Source: Auanema rhodensis (taxonomy: Eukaryota > Nematoda > Chromadorea > Rhabditida > Rhabditidae). Taken from it: a DNA stretch of 64,000 nucleotides. The DNA lies in NCBI GenBank assembly GCA_964057225.1, contig OZ059896.1:15450501-15514500 (forward strand), read 5' to 3'. The position numbers and the translations under genes were made by a program. Positions 1 through 13,190 of this stretch are shown here, piece by piece. A model generated the notes under the pieces. It was not told the DNA's origin and did no database searches. It was given only the letters and a program-made list of their open reading frames with translations. Positions within the stretch are counted from its first letter, which is position 1. Each line of letters starts with the position of its first letter.

Positions 1-542
1 TGAGAACCTTCTAGATGTCCGCACTCCCTATATAAAGGAATATGTATGTTATCAGTCAGTGAATATAATTTCACAATTTTTTTTCTCGAATTTTTCCTAT
101 TATTCAGATAGGAAGCTACCTTGCTCACAAGGAATATTCAATTTACCAATTCTATACTTCTTCATAAAACCAAAATATCTTGGTATGTTTAAATATATTA
201 GCTATCTTTTTGGATATCTTCAAATTTAAAACAAAATTGTACTAAACTGCTAAATTGATTTTTAAATATTCTTCAAGAGTTACAGAGGGGGGGTTAAGTT
301 TTCAACATTAAAGCATATATCAAAACTAGAATTTGAAAATATAAAATGACAGAATTATTATTCAAAAAGCACAAGTAAAGAATCTTATCATTTTATAACT
401 TACTATTTCGGACTCTATTCGCAATTTCTGTACCCCTGCACTTTTTTAAAAACCTGATTTTTTTAAAAACCTACTTTACATATGATCCTCAAACATTTTT
501 AGTTCCAAAGTACAATGACTAACACACGCAGTGCTTTCGCCT

Positions 543-639
543 GTTCTAGAACAAAATAGAATCTTCGAAATCGCGCCAGAATTGAAAAAAGGCGGGGCTT
601 GTTGTGTGCGCGCTCTCAAACATTCTTCGCGAAATTTCG
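543..639 (+). promoter_or_regulatory. Heat-shock elements upstream of HSP70
   Basis: A three-unit heat-shock element (TTC-2-GAA-2-TTC) occupies 625-639, and a two-unit element, TTCtaGAA, lies at 544-551. These match the HSF-1 consensus of alternating nGAAn blocks. They sit about 260-350 bp upstream of the HSP70 start codon, so heat-inducible transcription is likely. Confidence 0.7.
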
Positions 640-710
640 GGCGGCAGAATTCGAAGCATGGTGGTGCATATACGTCAACTCAGTTGAACATCGCAGTTGG
701 CCTAAGTCGT

Positions 711-815
711 CTTATCTTTAATTACCTTATCTGAATAAGAGTCAAATAATTTATTAGTTTATCTCCTTGTTCGTTTATCACTGTTTCTCGAGCTCTTATC
801 TTTTATGAAGATAAG
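711..815 (+). promoter_or_regulatory. Cluster of GATA-factor sites
   Basis: CTTATC occurs at 711, 726 and 795, and GATAAG at 810. Four sites in about 100 bp, just upstream of HSP70, resemble the ELT-type GATA sites that drive intestinal transcription in nematodes. Intestinal expression is an inference. Confidence 0.45.
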
Positions 816-895
816 AAGTTCAGTTTTTTTTGGTTTAATTTGTGTTACTTTTTCAAAGTTTGCTAAATTTACGGAATTTCAGCTAGTGCCTCAAA

Positions 896-3125
<2,230 letters not shown>

Positions 3126-4237
3126 TTTTTTTTTTTTTGGATCTCAACTTTTTTTTTATATTTAAAAATATGTTATAAATTGTTTGAATCACGATAAAAT
3201 GTTGACCTATCATTACTTTCTCTTTTCTGCAGGATTTCAACGAGAATTTTGCAACATTAGGAATACATAGACAGAAGGGATTCCCCAAGATAAGAAGTTG
3301 TCCTTGAAAAACGTGTATTATCATGGGAAAAAATGATGGTATCAATGATTTGTTATATCTTATCAATAGTATTTGCAGTTGTTAAGTGGTGGGTAGGGCC
3401 ATTTGCATGTTCAATAGGTAGCACCTGGTTTTGAAACATGAATGTTAACGGTTTTAATTTGTGTATTTAGTGACAATGACACATTATTCTTAAAGGCTAC
3501 AACAATTACAGCAATTTGATGTTTTTCCGGGTCATCGTTCTCTACAATTCATGGACTTGAAAGTAGTAATGAGTGATCACGGTTGAGCAATAATCGAGAA
3601 TTTTACGAAAAACGTAATTAGCAGAAGAATAAGGAGAATTTCATGAAGGACAAAGTCTCCAACTTCGTTGAAAAGAGAGGAACAGAACTAAACTGATGAA
3701 ACAACAGATGAAATCACCACTGTAAATATTCTGGAAAAAATCATTGTATGCGTTGAGGTAGTAGTTAAGAAGATAGATACATTTCATAATTGACGTAAAC
3801 TTGATGGCATCTTTAGGTTTTGCAATTCTTTTGTTTAAATAATTGGTAGCTTTTTGATCTCATGAGTTTGTTAATAGCCAAGGCGTGTCACTCTCTGTGG
3901 TTTCTTTATTATACAAGTTTTATCAAGTTCCACATTAATCAAGTTTGATAGAGTTACCCAGTCTGGTTAGGCCCTAACTACTTTACAGCATTTAGTGTTA
4001 GTTGTAAAATTTTTACCTTGGATTGTAGTTCACACTTACTCGTTGAGATGTAAATAGAAATGTCAATATAAGAGTTAAAACTCCCGAAGTTCATTGGATT
4101 ATCATCAAAGAGTAGTCCAAAGTTCACTATTTTATTCTGTACTATTCTTATTCTTATCAGCGATAAGTTCAAAAGTGTGTTCAATAATTTATTAAACATG
4201 ACCAAATGTAATATATCCCTAGTATTGAGTTTTTTTA
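3126..4237. other. Intergenic, nothing recognised
   Basis: AT-rich DNA between the convergent 3' ends of HSP70 and the MFS transporter. I see no credible ORF, RNA gene or repeat. Confidence 0.6.
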
Positions 4238-7156
4238 TTAAGGTTGGCAAGTGTCTCTGACATTTTTTTCAGTTTTCTTGTCTTGAGCATTGAGATCAAG
4301 AGGAACCAAACGCCTATAAAACCCTAAAACAAGGAGTGTGGCGAGACCCACAGTTCCCAGTTGAGTGACCATAATGTATTTGTATCCACTTCTTTCAAAT
4401 AAGGCTCTGAAAAAACCGTATAAAACTTCATGCATGAGCCTCTAGTGTGAGGAATTAAGCTGCATGACTTACGTGGCCACGATTGGTGAGATGAATTGTG
4501 CTAAACTTCCACCTAATGAGTGAAGCCCTTGCATACCGCCCTATATCCGAATATATAGAAAACAGGAAGAAAACAAGAAAAAAACCTGTCGGCGAGGGCC
4601 TAGAACTTCAGAGAACAGAGTTCCAGATGGAGAGGTGACGAAGGGGAAGGCTAATCCGTAGAACACGACGTATCCAATCATATAGACACTCTTTGGAATT
4701 TGCACAGTTTCGGAGCACCATTCGAACTGTGGCATGCATCCACCAGATTCGTCCGTAGAATTACCTGAATTATTTGTTTTGTACTTGATGAACATTGAAA
4801 GACGCCTACCTGGCACTATATACTTAAGAGGACCAGAATAGAATGGCCAAGGTAAATTAGTAAGATGGAAGAGAAGGAAGAAGGCTAATCCAAACAGAAT
4901 TTGAATTCTCTTTTCACTGAAACATAGGAACATGATTGAACTTGGCATGAATCATAGATTAACAGTACATTTTTCCTATTCTAGTATATCCTATAACAAC
5001 GTTAAAGGTTACTGATACGAGACAAGATAAGGCTTGAAGAATGGCATTGTATGTTACTGCTTCACTATCATTCCAAGCATACATGGCAACAGTCCATGGA
5101 GTGGAAATTCTGAAAAAAAAAGTGTTTTGTTGTAAGATGAACTATTCTCCTTACACTTCTATATTCGTAGCTATCATATTAATAACCATCCACAAGTAAA
5201 TACAGATGAATGCAGAAATTACATCAAATGGAGGAATTACGAAATCGCCTGAAAGTTGTAGGATATGTTTCAGATTCGACAGGTTGCTTAGTTACCGCTT
5301 TCACTATCTACAGACTTCTCCATTATACCCGAATAATCTTCGGCAAAAGAGTACTGCATGACAAGAATTGATACAATTGAGAGGAGTACCATAAAATATC
5401 CTGGTAAGGTATACATATTCAGATGTAATGAAAGGAATACAACTCCTTCTTCTCCAAATGGAGTGAATAAAGCCTGCAGATATGCCAAGGATCATGAAAT
5501 TGTTTAAAATTGTAAAATCAAACTTGAACCGCAGGACCAAGTGATAATCCGAGGACATATCCCGCAGTTCCGAAGGAGATTGCTTTCAATCTATCAGCTG
5601 GTACAGAGGCCATGGAGAGGTAGGCTCTTAGTACAGATAAACATCCTTCAAAATTCTAACGATGATATTTCGAACATATTTCATTAAAAATACCTGCTCC
5701 ACACCCTGTTACAAATCTTGCTACAATCATAATCCAGAGCCGATAGGCTGTAAAGGATGGTAGCAAAGCATATGCCAATTGACCTGATACAAAACGTTTA
5801 AGATCGTATGATTTTTAAGAATTACCAATAGCCGCTAAAACCATTCCCAAAGCTACTGGTTTTGTAACCGATAAAGTCTTTTGGTTCCATAATCCAAAAA
5901 TAGGATTAGCCTATAATGCGTAAAAACGTTAAAACGTTAAAACAGAAAATGACTGCATAATCAATAGACAACAAATTGCATAAAGTTTAAAGTAATTTTT
6001 AATATGGATTAAAGGGTTAGTAAATTGTTCTTGGTGGCCTATCATCGGCAACAACAGACTACCGATTAATCCTGTTGCGTCCATAATTCTGCAGACACAA
6101 GGGAAAAGTTCAACTTCAACCAAAATGACGGCATTAAGAACAAAAAGGAAAATTATTGAAATGTTGAATAAAACATAATAGAAATACACAACAACGGAAT
6201 ATTAATATATTTGATACACAAAAATGAGACCAATGTATTTGTTTAACAATCGTTCTTTCTGAATTTTAAAGATTGCCGTGTATATGCATTAATATATATG
6301 TTATAAAATATATAGTTTATACAAATAGATATATGAAATATTTGAAAAAATATCGTTATATAACTCAAAAACTGTAAAAAATTGTTGCTTTAGTTTTATA
6401 CTCACAACCGCATCAGTAGAAGTAGCAAAATGATGTTAATAAATTAAAAATTAAATTAAGTGTTGGAAGAAGAATAATTGAAATTGTTTGAAATCTTTAG
6501 AAAAAAATGTTGCCATTTTAAAGATATTTGGTTGTAATAAATGAAGATTTGTTATAACTGAAGATCAAAGGTGAATAGAGAATTTGTCTGTTTGAGCAAT
6601 CATGCTCAAACAAAACAACTCGAAATTAAAGATTAATAGAAACCAACATCATTATGATATTGAGGGTATTATTCTAGATATTCATTTTCTCATTATAGCC
6701 GTTTATACTATTCTTTCGAGATTTCTTTTTTAATATATCTAGAGATTACTTACTATTGAGCAACCTAAACTGCACGCAGCCACAATCCAACCAAGCATTT
6801 CAATGGAAACCTTAGGCTCTAACTGAAGATATTACTATTTTTTGTTTTTGATTCTCTAAACAACTTACTCTACTCAAGTAAGGCCACATTGACATAAAAT
6901 ATAGCGAAATTTGTATTCCCACAATAAATTGCATTCCAATTGAAATATAGATAGACTTCCATGGCGTTTTTTTTAAATCGGACACAGGTTCAATACTGAA
7001 AGTTACTTGTAAATGCTCGTAAGCTTTGCACAAACATAATGATCATGTAACAAGTCAAAGACATTGTAAGTTAGCATGTTAGAAAATAACTCACGAAGTT
7101 ATGCAATCATCAGATGCCGAGGTAGTTTTCGATTTGGATTGAGTTACTACTGTCAT
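4238..7156 (-). CDS. MFSD8/CLN7-like major facilitator transporter
   Basis: About a dozen exons read on the minus strand from ATG at 7156 to TAA at 4238-4240. The pieces align in order with the MFSD8 (CLN7) family of lysosomal MFS transporters: a first membrane span with FMSMWPYL, then NPIFGLWNQKT, a GTAGYVLGLSLGPA segment, a VAFPFVT-type helix followed by GTLFSEVLGPRRQ, and a last span after ERSGYKY. An extracytoplasmic loop contains Cys residues and an N-glycosylation-type sequon (GNSTDES). One intron, between about 6.75 and 5.91 kb, is unusually long for this window. The exon starting GCLSVLRAY uses an AAG acceptor near 5.66 kb in my model. Substrate is unknown; the human homologue is an endolysosomal chloride channel or transporter. 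A decayed paralogue lies directly downstream in coordinates. Confidence 0.82.
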
Positions 7157-7753
7157 TTTTGGCAACAGAGTTTTGGGAGTCCTAAGTTAGGATGCGGAAT
7201 GGAGACGGCAGACGTGCAGCCAGATTGAGTTTTCGAAATGTTTATATACAGATATGGTAATGAATGATCAAACTCTCATTTTTGGAAAGAAATGATTATT
7301 TGAGACCAATATATTGATATGCACTCAAATACGTCTGTCCTGAATTTTTGATGAGGTCTGCAGAGCACAATCCTATTTTCAAGAGTAAAGGTTGCGCAAC
7401 CAGTATCCGCTAGACTGAAAAAATGGTTAATATATAAGCGAGACTGTGGGTTCATGAAAATCAAAAAAAAAGAGCAAAAAAAGCAAAATACTGAATACAA
7501 GTTCTTAGTTACGAGTGTTTTCTGATATAATTGATTTCATTCAATTTTTAGGTGGCATATTTATATAATTTTTACATTAAACTTATGTTTTTAACATTTG
7601 TAGAAGAACAAGTCGATGATAGAAAATTAAGACCAGTAGTACTGCTATTACAAGACAGTCTAGATGATAGAAGATAACGTGCTTGGGACCACTAACTTCG
7701 AACAGAAACCTAGAAGATTGGATAAACTTAATTTGTACTGTTAAATAGATGTC

Positions 7754-7812
7754 AAATAGAAGGCTTACATGACTAAGAATATATGTTAAATAGAAGGCTT
7801 ACATGACTAAGA
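7754..7812. repeat. 25-bp direct duplication over a splice donor
   Basis: The same 25-bp string occurs at 7754-7778 and 7788-7812. On the minus strand each copy contains ATGTAAGCC, the donor of the penultimate exon of the MFS paralogue, so the donor is duplicated. Confidence 0.8.
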
Positions 7813-8976
7813 CAGGTGCTCTACATCGTACTATGCTTCCACTGAATTAAAATATTCCTTGCATCATACCCTATGAGTTTGTTTTTTAGTTAAGCATAAG
7901 CTCAAATCAAATAGCACCTGCTTCCAAGGACCTAGAACTTAAAAAAAAAGAACTGCAGATATTGGTAAGACGAAAGTTAAGTTGAAAGTTGAAAACTCCT
8001 AAGCCAACGATCCAAGAAATAATCAAGAAGGGAAGAGGGATTTGAGATGTGTCTTTACACCAATCATATTCAACAATACAGCCTCCTTCAGATATTGTAT
8101 AATTCACTCCTAGCAGTTTTAGAAAAAAAAGGATAAAAGTGAAAAAAATGCTATACCTTTTTTAGTGATGTAATTCAAAGAATTTGAATAGAAGAACCAG
8201 GGATATTTTACATTTTTTTTACAATTACAATACTTCCCCACCCATTTGAAATTGTTTACAGTATTTGAAAAAAATATGCTAATAATTTAAAATTTAATTT
8301 TTTTTTCTGAAAAAACTTTTTTTTTACCCACTTTTCTTTTTCGATTTTTCGTTATGGATGTAGCACATATGCACCATGTCCTTCTTTCTCATTTTGAAAG
8401 TGTTGTTTCTGCTCATAAAGCCCACCAAAAAATGTAAGCTGTTCATGGAGAATCTTCTCCAGCATACAGCACATGTAAGAAGTGGTTTGCCCGGTGCCAG
8501 TCAGAAATTCAGTGATTTTGACCTCCAAAATGCTCTCGATCAAATTCCTGGAGCAACCCGAGAGCAATGGAATAAGAAATTTAGAGAAGAGATGGAAGAA
8601 AGTAATAGAAAGGGGGGGGGGACTTTTGAAAATAAATTTTTCGCTTTAAACAGTTTTTTTTTAAATTTTTTCGATATGACACACTATGGCCACGTATTTA
8701 TTGACACACCTAATATATTAAATCAGTTTTCCTCCGAAATTAATGAAATTTTTTGCTTGTAGCAATGCAACAACTCTATCTGAAAGAAATATTTGAAATT
8801 ACAAATACAGAAGAGAAGTCTCGTAAATTTTTAGAAGAATGCTTAAATATTATATTTTCATATCATTTTCATACTTTTTACAAAATTGATGAATGTCGAT
8901 TTTTTTCATCAAGTGCTATTATAAAAAAATATAATAATATATATAATATGAAAATAAAGCCTATTAAATGAATAAT

Positions 8977-10088
8977 CTAAAGAAATTTCACTCCTTGAAA
9001 ATGTTCTTTCGGCACTTGGATTTCGAATTCCTTTTTTTGATCCTGAATATTTAATTAGTAAAGTTTATTTAAAAGATAAAAGAAACCTGAATAACCAGAT
9101 CATAGCGGGTTTGCGTGATGTTACCTACGGCAAGAACCCCGCTGTCAACCAAGAACCAAATGAGGATAGCATTTGTACTTTGTTTTCCGGCAAATATTCA
9201 TTATTCTAACTAAGTTGTCATAAAATCCTACTTGCTGGTTTTCAGACTAAAGGAATCATACAACGGAAGTTTTGTCCGTAAATCCATCCCATAACTGGAA
9301 AAGCGGGCGAGGAGAAAGTAGCAGTGCTGAGGTGTTCAATTTCTTTAGTCAATCCTATCTAAAAACGAATATTAAATACAATACTAAAATTTCATCCTAC
9401 TTGAACAAGCTCATGTTCATCAATGAACGTCAAACTCATCATATGGCATCACCAATTTCTAGCATAAACCTGAACTCTAAAATAATAAATTAATTTTAAA
9501 ACATTTAATTTTATACCGTGTAATAGTCGTTCATGGTTGTCGTGCAATTTGAAGTGAATTTCAAAGCAAAATTCAAATATCCTTAATAAATTGGTGAATT
9601 CCACAATGAACAAACAACATTGTTTCTTATAATTCACCAATTTATTAAATATTTTTGAAAAAGAAGTGGGGAACAGCGGAAAATGGTTTTCTCTCTAGCC
9701 AAAAGCGTCGCATGTCGCGTGTTGGGTCGCATGCGGAGCAAATGTGTGATTGCGGTTACAGAGAGGAAGAGAAAAGAAAGTCACACAAAAAGAAAGTAGT
9801 CACATCTAAATATTGTGAAATTGCCAGGGCGAAGGCGTCACAAATTGAGAACGTTTATTGTCTTGAAATGAAACGTATTGAAATGAAATATTTGAATATT
9901 ATTTTTTTAAATTATTTTCAAGTTTACTTTCAAGTTTTTAACACTTTTTACCAAGCTGTTAATTTATGATAACTTACCGATATTTCTGGCGCGGAAGGAT
10001 GCGTCACCAGTTTGGGAAATACGAATCATCCAATAGATGTAGATTGAAAGTGTAAGAATACAAGAAGCTGTAACTCCAAGGATTGAAG
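8977..10088 (-). CDS. Unrecognised membrane-protein exons inside the MFS pseudogene
   Basis: Three minus-strand blocks read as exons. Block A, 10088-9978, has a TTTTTTCAG acceptor and a GGTAAG donor and encodes one membrane span followed by RISQTGDASFRARNI. Block B, about 9187-9087, encodes GKQSTNAILIWFLVDSG and ends LVIQ before GTTTCT. Block C, 9042-8977, follows ATATTCAG and encodes DQKKEFEIQVPKEHF with a TAG stop. B and C are separated by a 44-bp intron with good sites. Joining A to B in frame needs a CG instead of AG acceptor (near 9188), so the gene may be broken or I may have the wrong acceptor. I do not recognise the family and see no N-terminal exon. The blocks do not match the MFS gene, so they could be a nested gene or a fragment carried in. 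Confidence 0.4.
9585..9646. repeat. Perfect 16-bp inverted repeat (hairpin)
   Basis: AATAAATTGGTGAATT at 9585-9600 is exactly reverse-complemented at 9631-9646. Inside the loop a second pair, ACAATG and CATTGT, extends the fold. It could be a short folded RNA or the end of a small inverted-repeat element; no target-site duplication was found. Confidence 0.6.
9735..9786. repeat. Dispersed repeat, copy 1
   Basis: A roughly 52-bp segment starting GGAGCAAATGTGTGATTG and ending in TCACAC has a diverged partner at 10396-10451. Both carry a GAAAGAG/GAAAAG purine stretch in the middle. Confidence 0.55.
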
Positions 10089-10395
10089 CTGAAAAAAGAG
10101 AAAATAAAAAATATTTTGTTATACAGTAATTTCTAATAATATTAATTTAATCTTATAGGTTTATTTGATATTTGTACTTTTATCTTTTCGTCTTTTGCTC
10201 TGAATTAAAGTTTTTTTATCATTTAAGAGAAATTTACAACCGTTCAACTTGTATGCTCAAGGAGAAATGATTTCTCATTTTACGTGTATTTACACGCAGA
10301 ATTAATAGATTTTCACGTGAACTTTCAATATTCAGATGGTGAATTAACAACATGTGAACTTGTAATGATATTAATAGAGAGCGCCTTGTTCAGCT

Positions 10396-10451
10396 GGAGT
10401 AAATGTGTGATTGTGCTCGGTCACAGTGAGAAAGAGAAAAGAAGGTCACAC
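10396..10451. repeat. Dispersed repeat, copy 2
   Basis: Diverged direct copy of 9735-9786 starting GGAGTAAATGTGTGATTG. The two copies flank block A of the unrecognised membrane-protein exons, so a transposed or duplicated unit is possible. Confidence 0.55.
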
Positions 10452-13056
10452 CCTAACATTTAAGAACATTTAAGAAAGTACCATTTCAAGAGTATGTTGA
10501 TAATTAAATTTTTTAATTGAACAAAAAGATGATCCTAAGATATTAATTGACGTTTTTACATCATCTGCTTTAGAAGAGATGATTTAATGCTTGAGAAGCA
10601 AAATGAAATAGAACATTATTATACTAGAGGAAGACAATCTGGGGTAGATTGTTTTTACATCTCCGCTAATATTTTTATAATCTTTTCCTTGAAATTACTA
10701 GAGAAAATGACAAGAAAATATAATATTTAAGCATAAAATATGAAATTAAAAATGAAATTGACATTTCAACAGAAAATTGTTCGAAAATGTATAAAAATTA
10801 TTAAAGATAAGCACTTTTTAGTGCTTCAAAATTCACTTTTTTTCACTTTCTTTTAAGAAAGTGTTGTAAATGAGGTGATTCTCCGACTTCAGAAAATGAA
10901 AATGTGTCTAAAACGGCTGAGATGTCGAAATGGTATTATAATCCCTCGTATATATACTACTTGAGTATTTAAGAGGTACATTTTATTTAAAATAGTGAAA
11001 GATGACGCCATGTTGAAACATACAGAAAACATGTTCGCTGATCCTTGGTAGATCGCATTTTGTTGAACAGATTTACTATCATTCCAATCATACATCGCAG
11101 TTGTCAACGTAGTAGAAATTCTGGAAAAAAAAGTAAAAACAACGGAATTAATTTTAAAATTCCACCAGCACATTTCAATGTTCGCTGATATACTGTTAAC
11201 AATCAGGTAGAGATATATACATATCAAAGCAGGCAGCCAATCAAAGGGAGGAACACCTTCAGCTTCTCTAATACATTAATAATTTCCAAAAATGACTCAA
11301 CGGAGTAAGTTTGAAATATACTAAATTTTACCCTGAAAAAGCATCGATAATTTATTCAAGTTTTCAATGTATGATCAGTACTTTTATTGTTGAATGTGAT
11401 CATACTACTGATTTATAACCAACGTTTTTATGATTTGAAATTGAAAACTAAGTGTAACAATTGCTAAACGGAACAAACTAGATAACACGTGTGTTTCTGT
11501 TTGAGTGCCTGTGGATTATTAATTAAACGCCGATTTGTCTTGATGACTTTGCTTACCTTTTGTACCAGCATCCTCAATGATCCCTGAATATTCTTCCTTG
11601 AAGAATAATATTAATACAGGAATTGTTGGAAACGAAAAGATAATTATGATATAAGCTGGCCCTATGTACATATCAAATGGAGCATTTCCAATTTTGAATC
11701 CGGAGGCAAGGGGAGTGAATACAGCCTTCAATTAAGTTTGCGACTGAAGCTTCACTTCAGTTGTACGTGAAACACAGACAACAGCCAATCCAACAATCAA
11801 TCCAGCTGTTCCTAGACAGACAGACATCGTTCTATCAGATGTAACAGGAGCAGTAGCAAAGTATGTATTTAATACAGTTTGACAGCCTTAAGTCGACTAG
11901 AAAACATTAGATTTAAGAAGGGATCATTGAACAAGATGTCTGTACAATAAAGTACTTTTAAAACACGAGACGTTCATGCGATGAAAAACAGCGTCGTACT
12001 CACCGATTTCGCACACCGTTAAAAACTGTGAGACAAAAATCACAACTAGTCGACCATTAAGGAACAAAGGGAGTGCAGACTGCGTGCAGAAGTTGGCCTC
12101 AGAAGTGGATGAAGAATTTCCAAGTCTATGCGAGAAATGAACCTAAGCATATGAGAAAGATTCCAATGCATACAGATAATGTAACAGCTAAATTCTTCTG
12201 ATTCCAAGCACCTAATAAAGGTGAAAACTATAATATATGAAGAACAATGTGATACAAAAACAATTTACCAAAGTAGTTCCTATGCTAAAACTAGAAACAA
12301 TCCAACCACACATACTAGCAGTTATCGAAGGAATATTCTATGTTATCGAGAAGTTGTAATAAACAATTCCAGAAATTACATCTTCTTCTGTTAAAAATAG
12401 CCATAATGACATGAAATATATGGAGACATGCACTCCAAAAGTAAAATTCCATCAGGATATATATACAAAGCCATCAGGATATATATATATATATATCCAT
12501 GGTGTTTTCAAATTTCTACTATAGTCTTAAATATAACAAAACTAGAGTAGGAAACTTTACATTTCTTTCCAGCAGGATTCATTGGACTGTATTTTAACTT
12601 TTTCCATTTTTCAGGAAAATAAGGGAGGAATAAAAAATAAGCTAGAGAATATTGTGATTGTGATGTTCGATTCTATTATCACTGTAATATTTGTATTTAT
12701 ATAGTTCCAAGAACGACTAACAAAGAACAGAAACATTTTGTTTGCGATTACAACGAGAAAGCTACTTCCTATGTCTCAATTCATTGATAAGGAGAGCTAT
12801 CAAAGGAGAAAAATCATTAATCAATGCTGCATAATAAACATAAAGATAGAACACTTACAACTGAATTAAAGAACTAATCATTTTCGAAAAAATCTTGTAG
12901 AATCATGAGCAAATTAAAAGACAAACATAATTAAGTTAATAATAACCATTTATAGAGTAATTTTATTATAGACCCCAATTTTTCAATTAATATAAGTTAT
13001 TATCACCAAACGAAATTTGAAAAATGACAAACTGTTATCATCCCTGATCTACCGCA

Positions 13057-13064
13057 TTTGGCGC
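13057..13064 (+). promoter_or_regulatory. E2F-like site upstream of cbd-1
   Basis: TTTGGCGC matches the E2F/DP consensus TTTSSCGC and lies 127 bp upstream of the cbd-1 start. E2F (EFL-1/DPL-1) promotes oogenesis-stage transcription in C. elegans, which would fit an eggshell gene. Function here is inferred. Confidence 0.45.
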
Positions 13065-13190
13065 CGTAAATCCTTAATATAGAACTCTGAATGGTATAAT
13101 TCTCTGAGTCGTTCGACTACCAAGCATTACCAGTGTTAACGCTCTGGTTGTATTAACTAACAAAAGATCACATACAGCTCAGATTTAACC

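Larger units (their letters stand above)
7583..12520 (-). pseudogene. Decayed tandem paralogue of the MFSD8-like transporter
   Basis: Translated segments parallel the intact neighbour in the same order: a first-span exon near 12.4-12.5 kb (FMSLW for FMSMW), the GWIVSSFSIG exon near 12.3 kb, FSPLLGAWNQKN near 12.2 kb, a GTAGLIVGLAV segment near 11.8 kb, TPLASGFKIG at 11.5-11.7 kb, TAMYDWNDSKSV near 11.1 kb, YPWFFYSNSLNYI near 8.2 kb, the WCKDTSQIP loop near 8.06 kb, VLGPWKQ near 7.92 kb and a terminal exon ending at 7583. Lesions: a frameshift in a nine-base homopolymer (7941-7949) before VLGPWKQ; an in-frame TAA at 7847-7849 after MMQGIF; TA-dinucleotide and CATCAGGATATATAT duplications in the first exon; and a 25-bp direct duplication (7754-7778 and 7788-7812) spanning a splice donor. 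About 2.7 kb of foreign sequence splits the region. The homopolymer shift alone could be a sequencing error; the combination argues for decay. Confidence 0.6.

Noticed and set aside
3752-3774. TGAGGTAGTAG, identical to the let-7 seed region
   Set aside because: The flanking DNA does not fold into a precursor hairpin by eye, and the match ends after the first eleven bases.
5929-6189. 86-codon minus-strand ORF with hydrophobic runs
   Set aside because: Lies in the long intron of the MFS transporter and does not match the missing part of that protein.
8376-8971. Plus-strand ORFs near 8.4-9.0 kb (reading QNALDQIPGATREQWNKK in part)
   Set aside because: The first has a protein-like stretch but no recognisable family, ends in simple sequence after a G run, and could not be joined to other exons.
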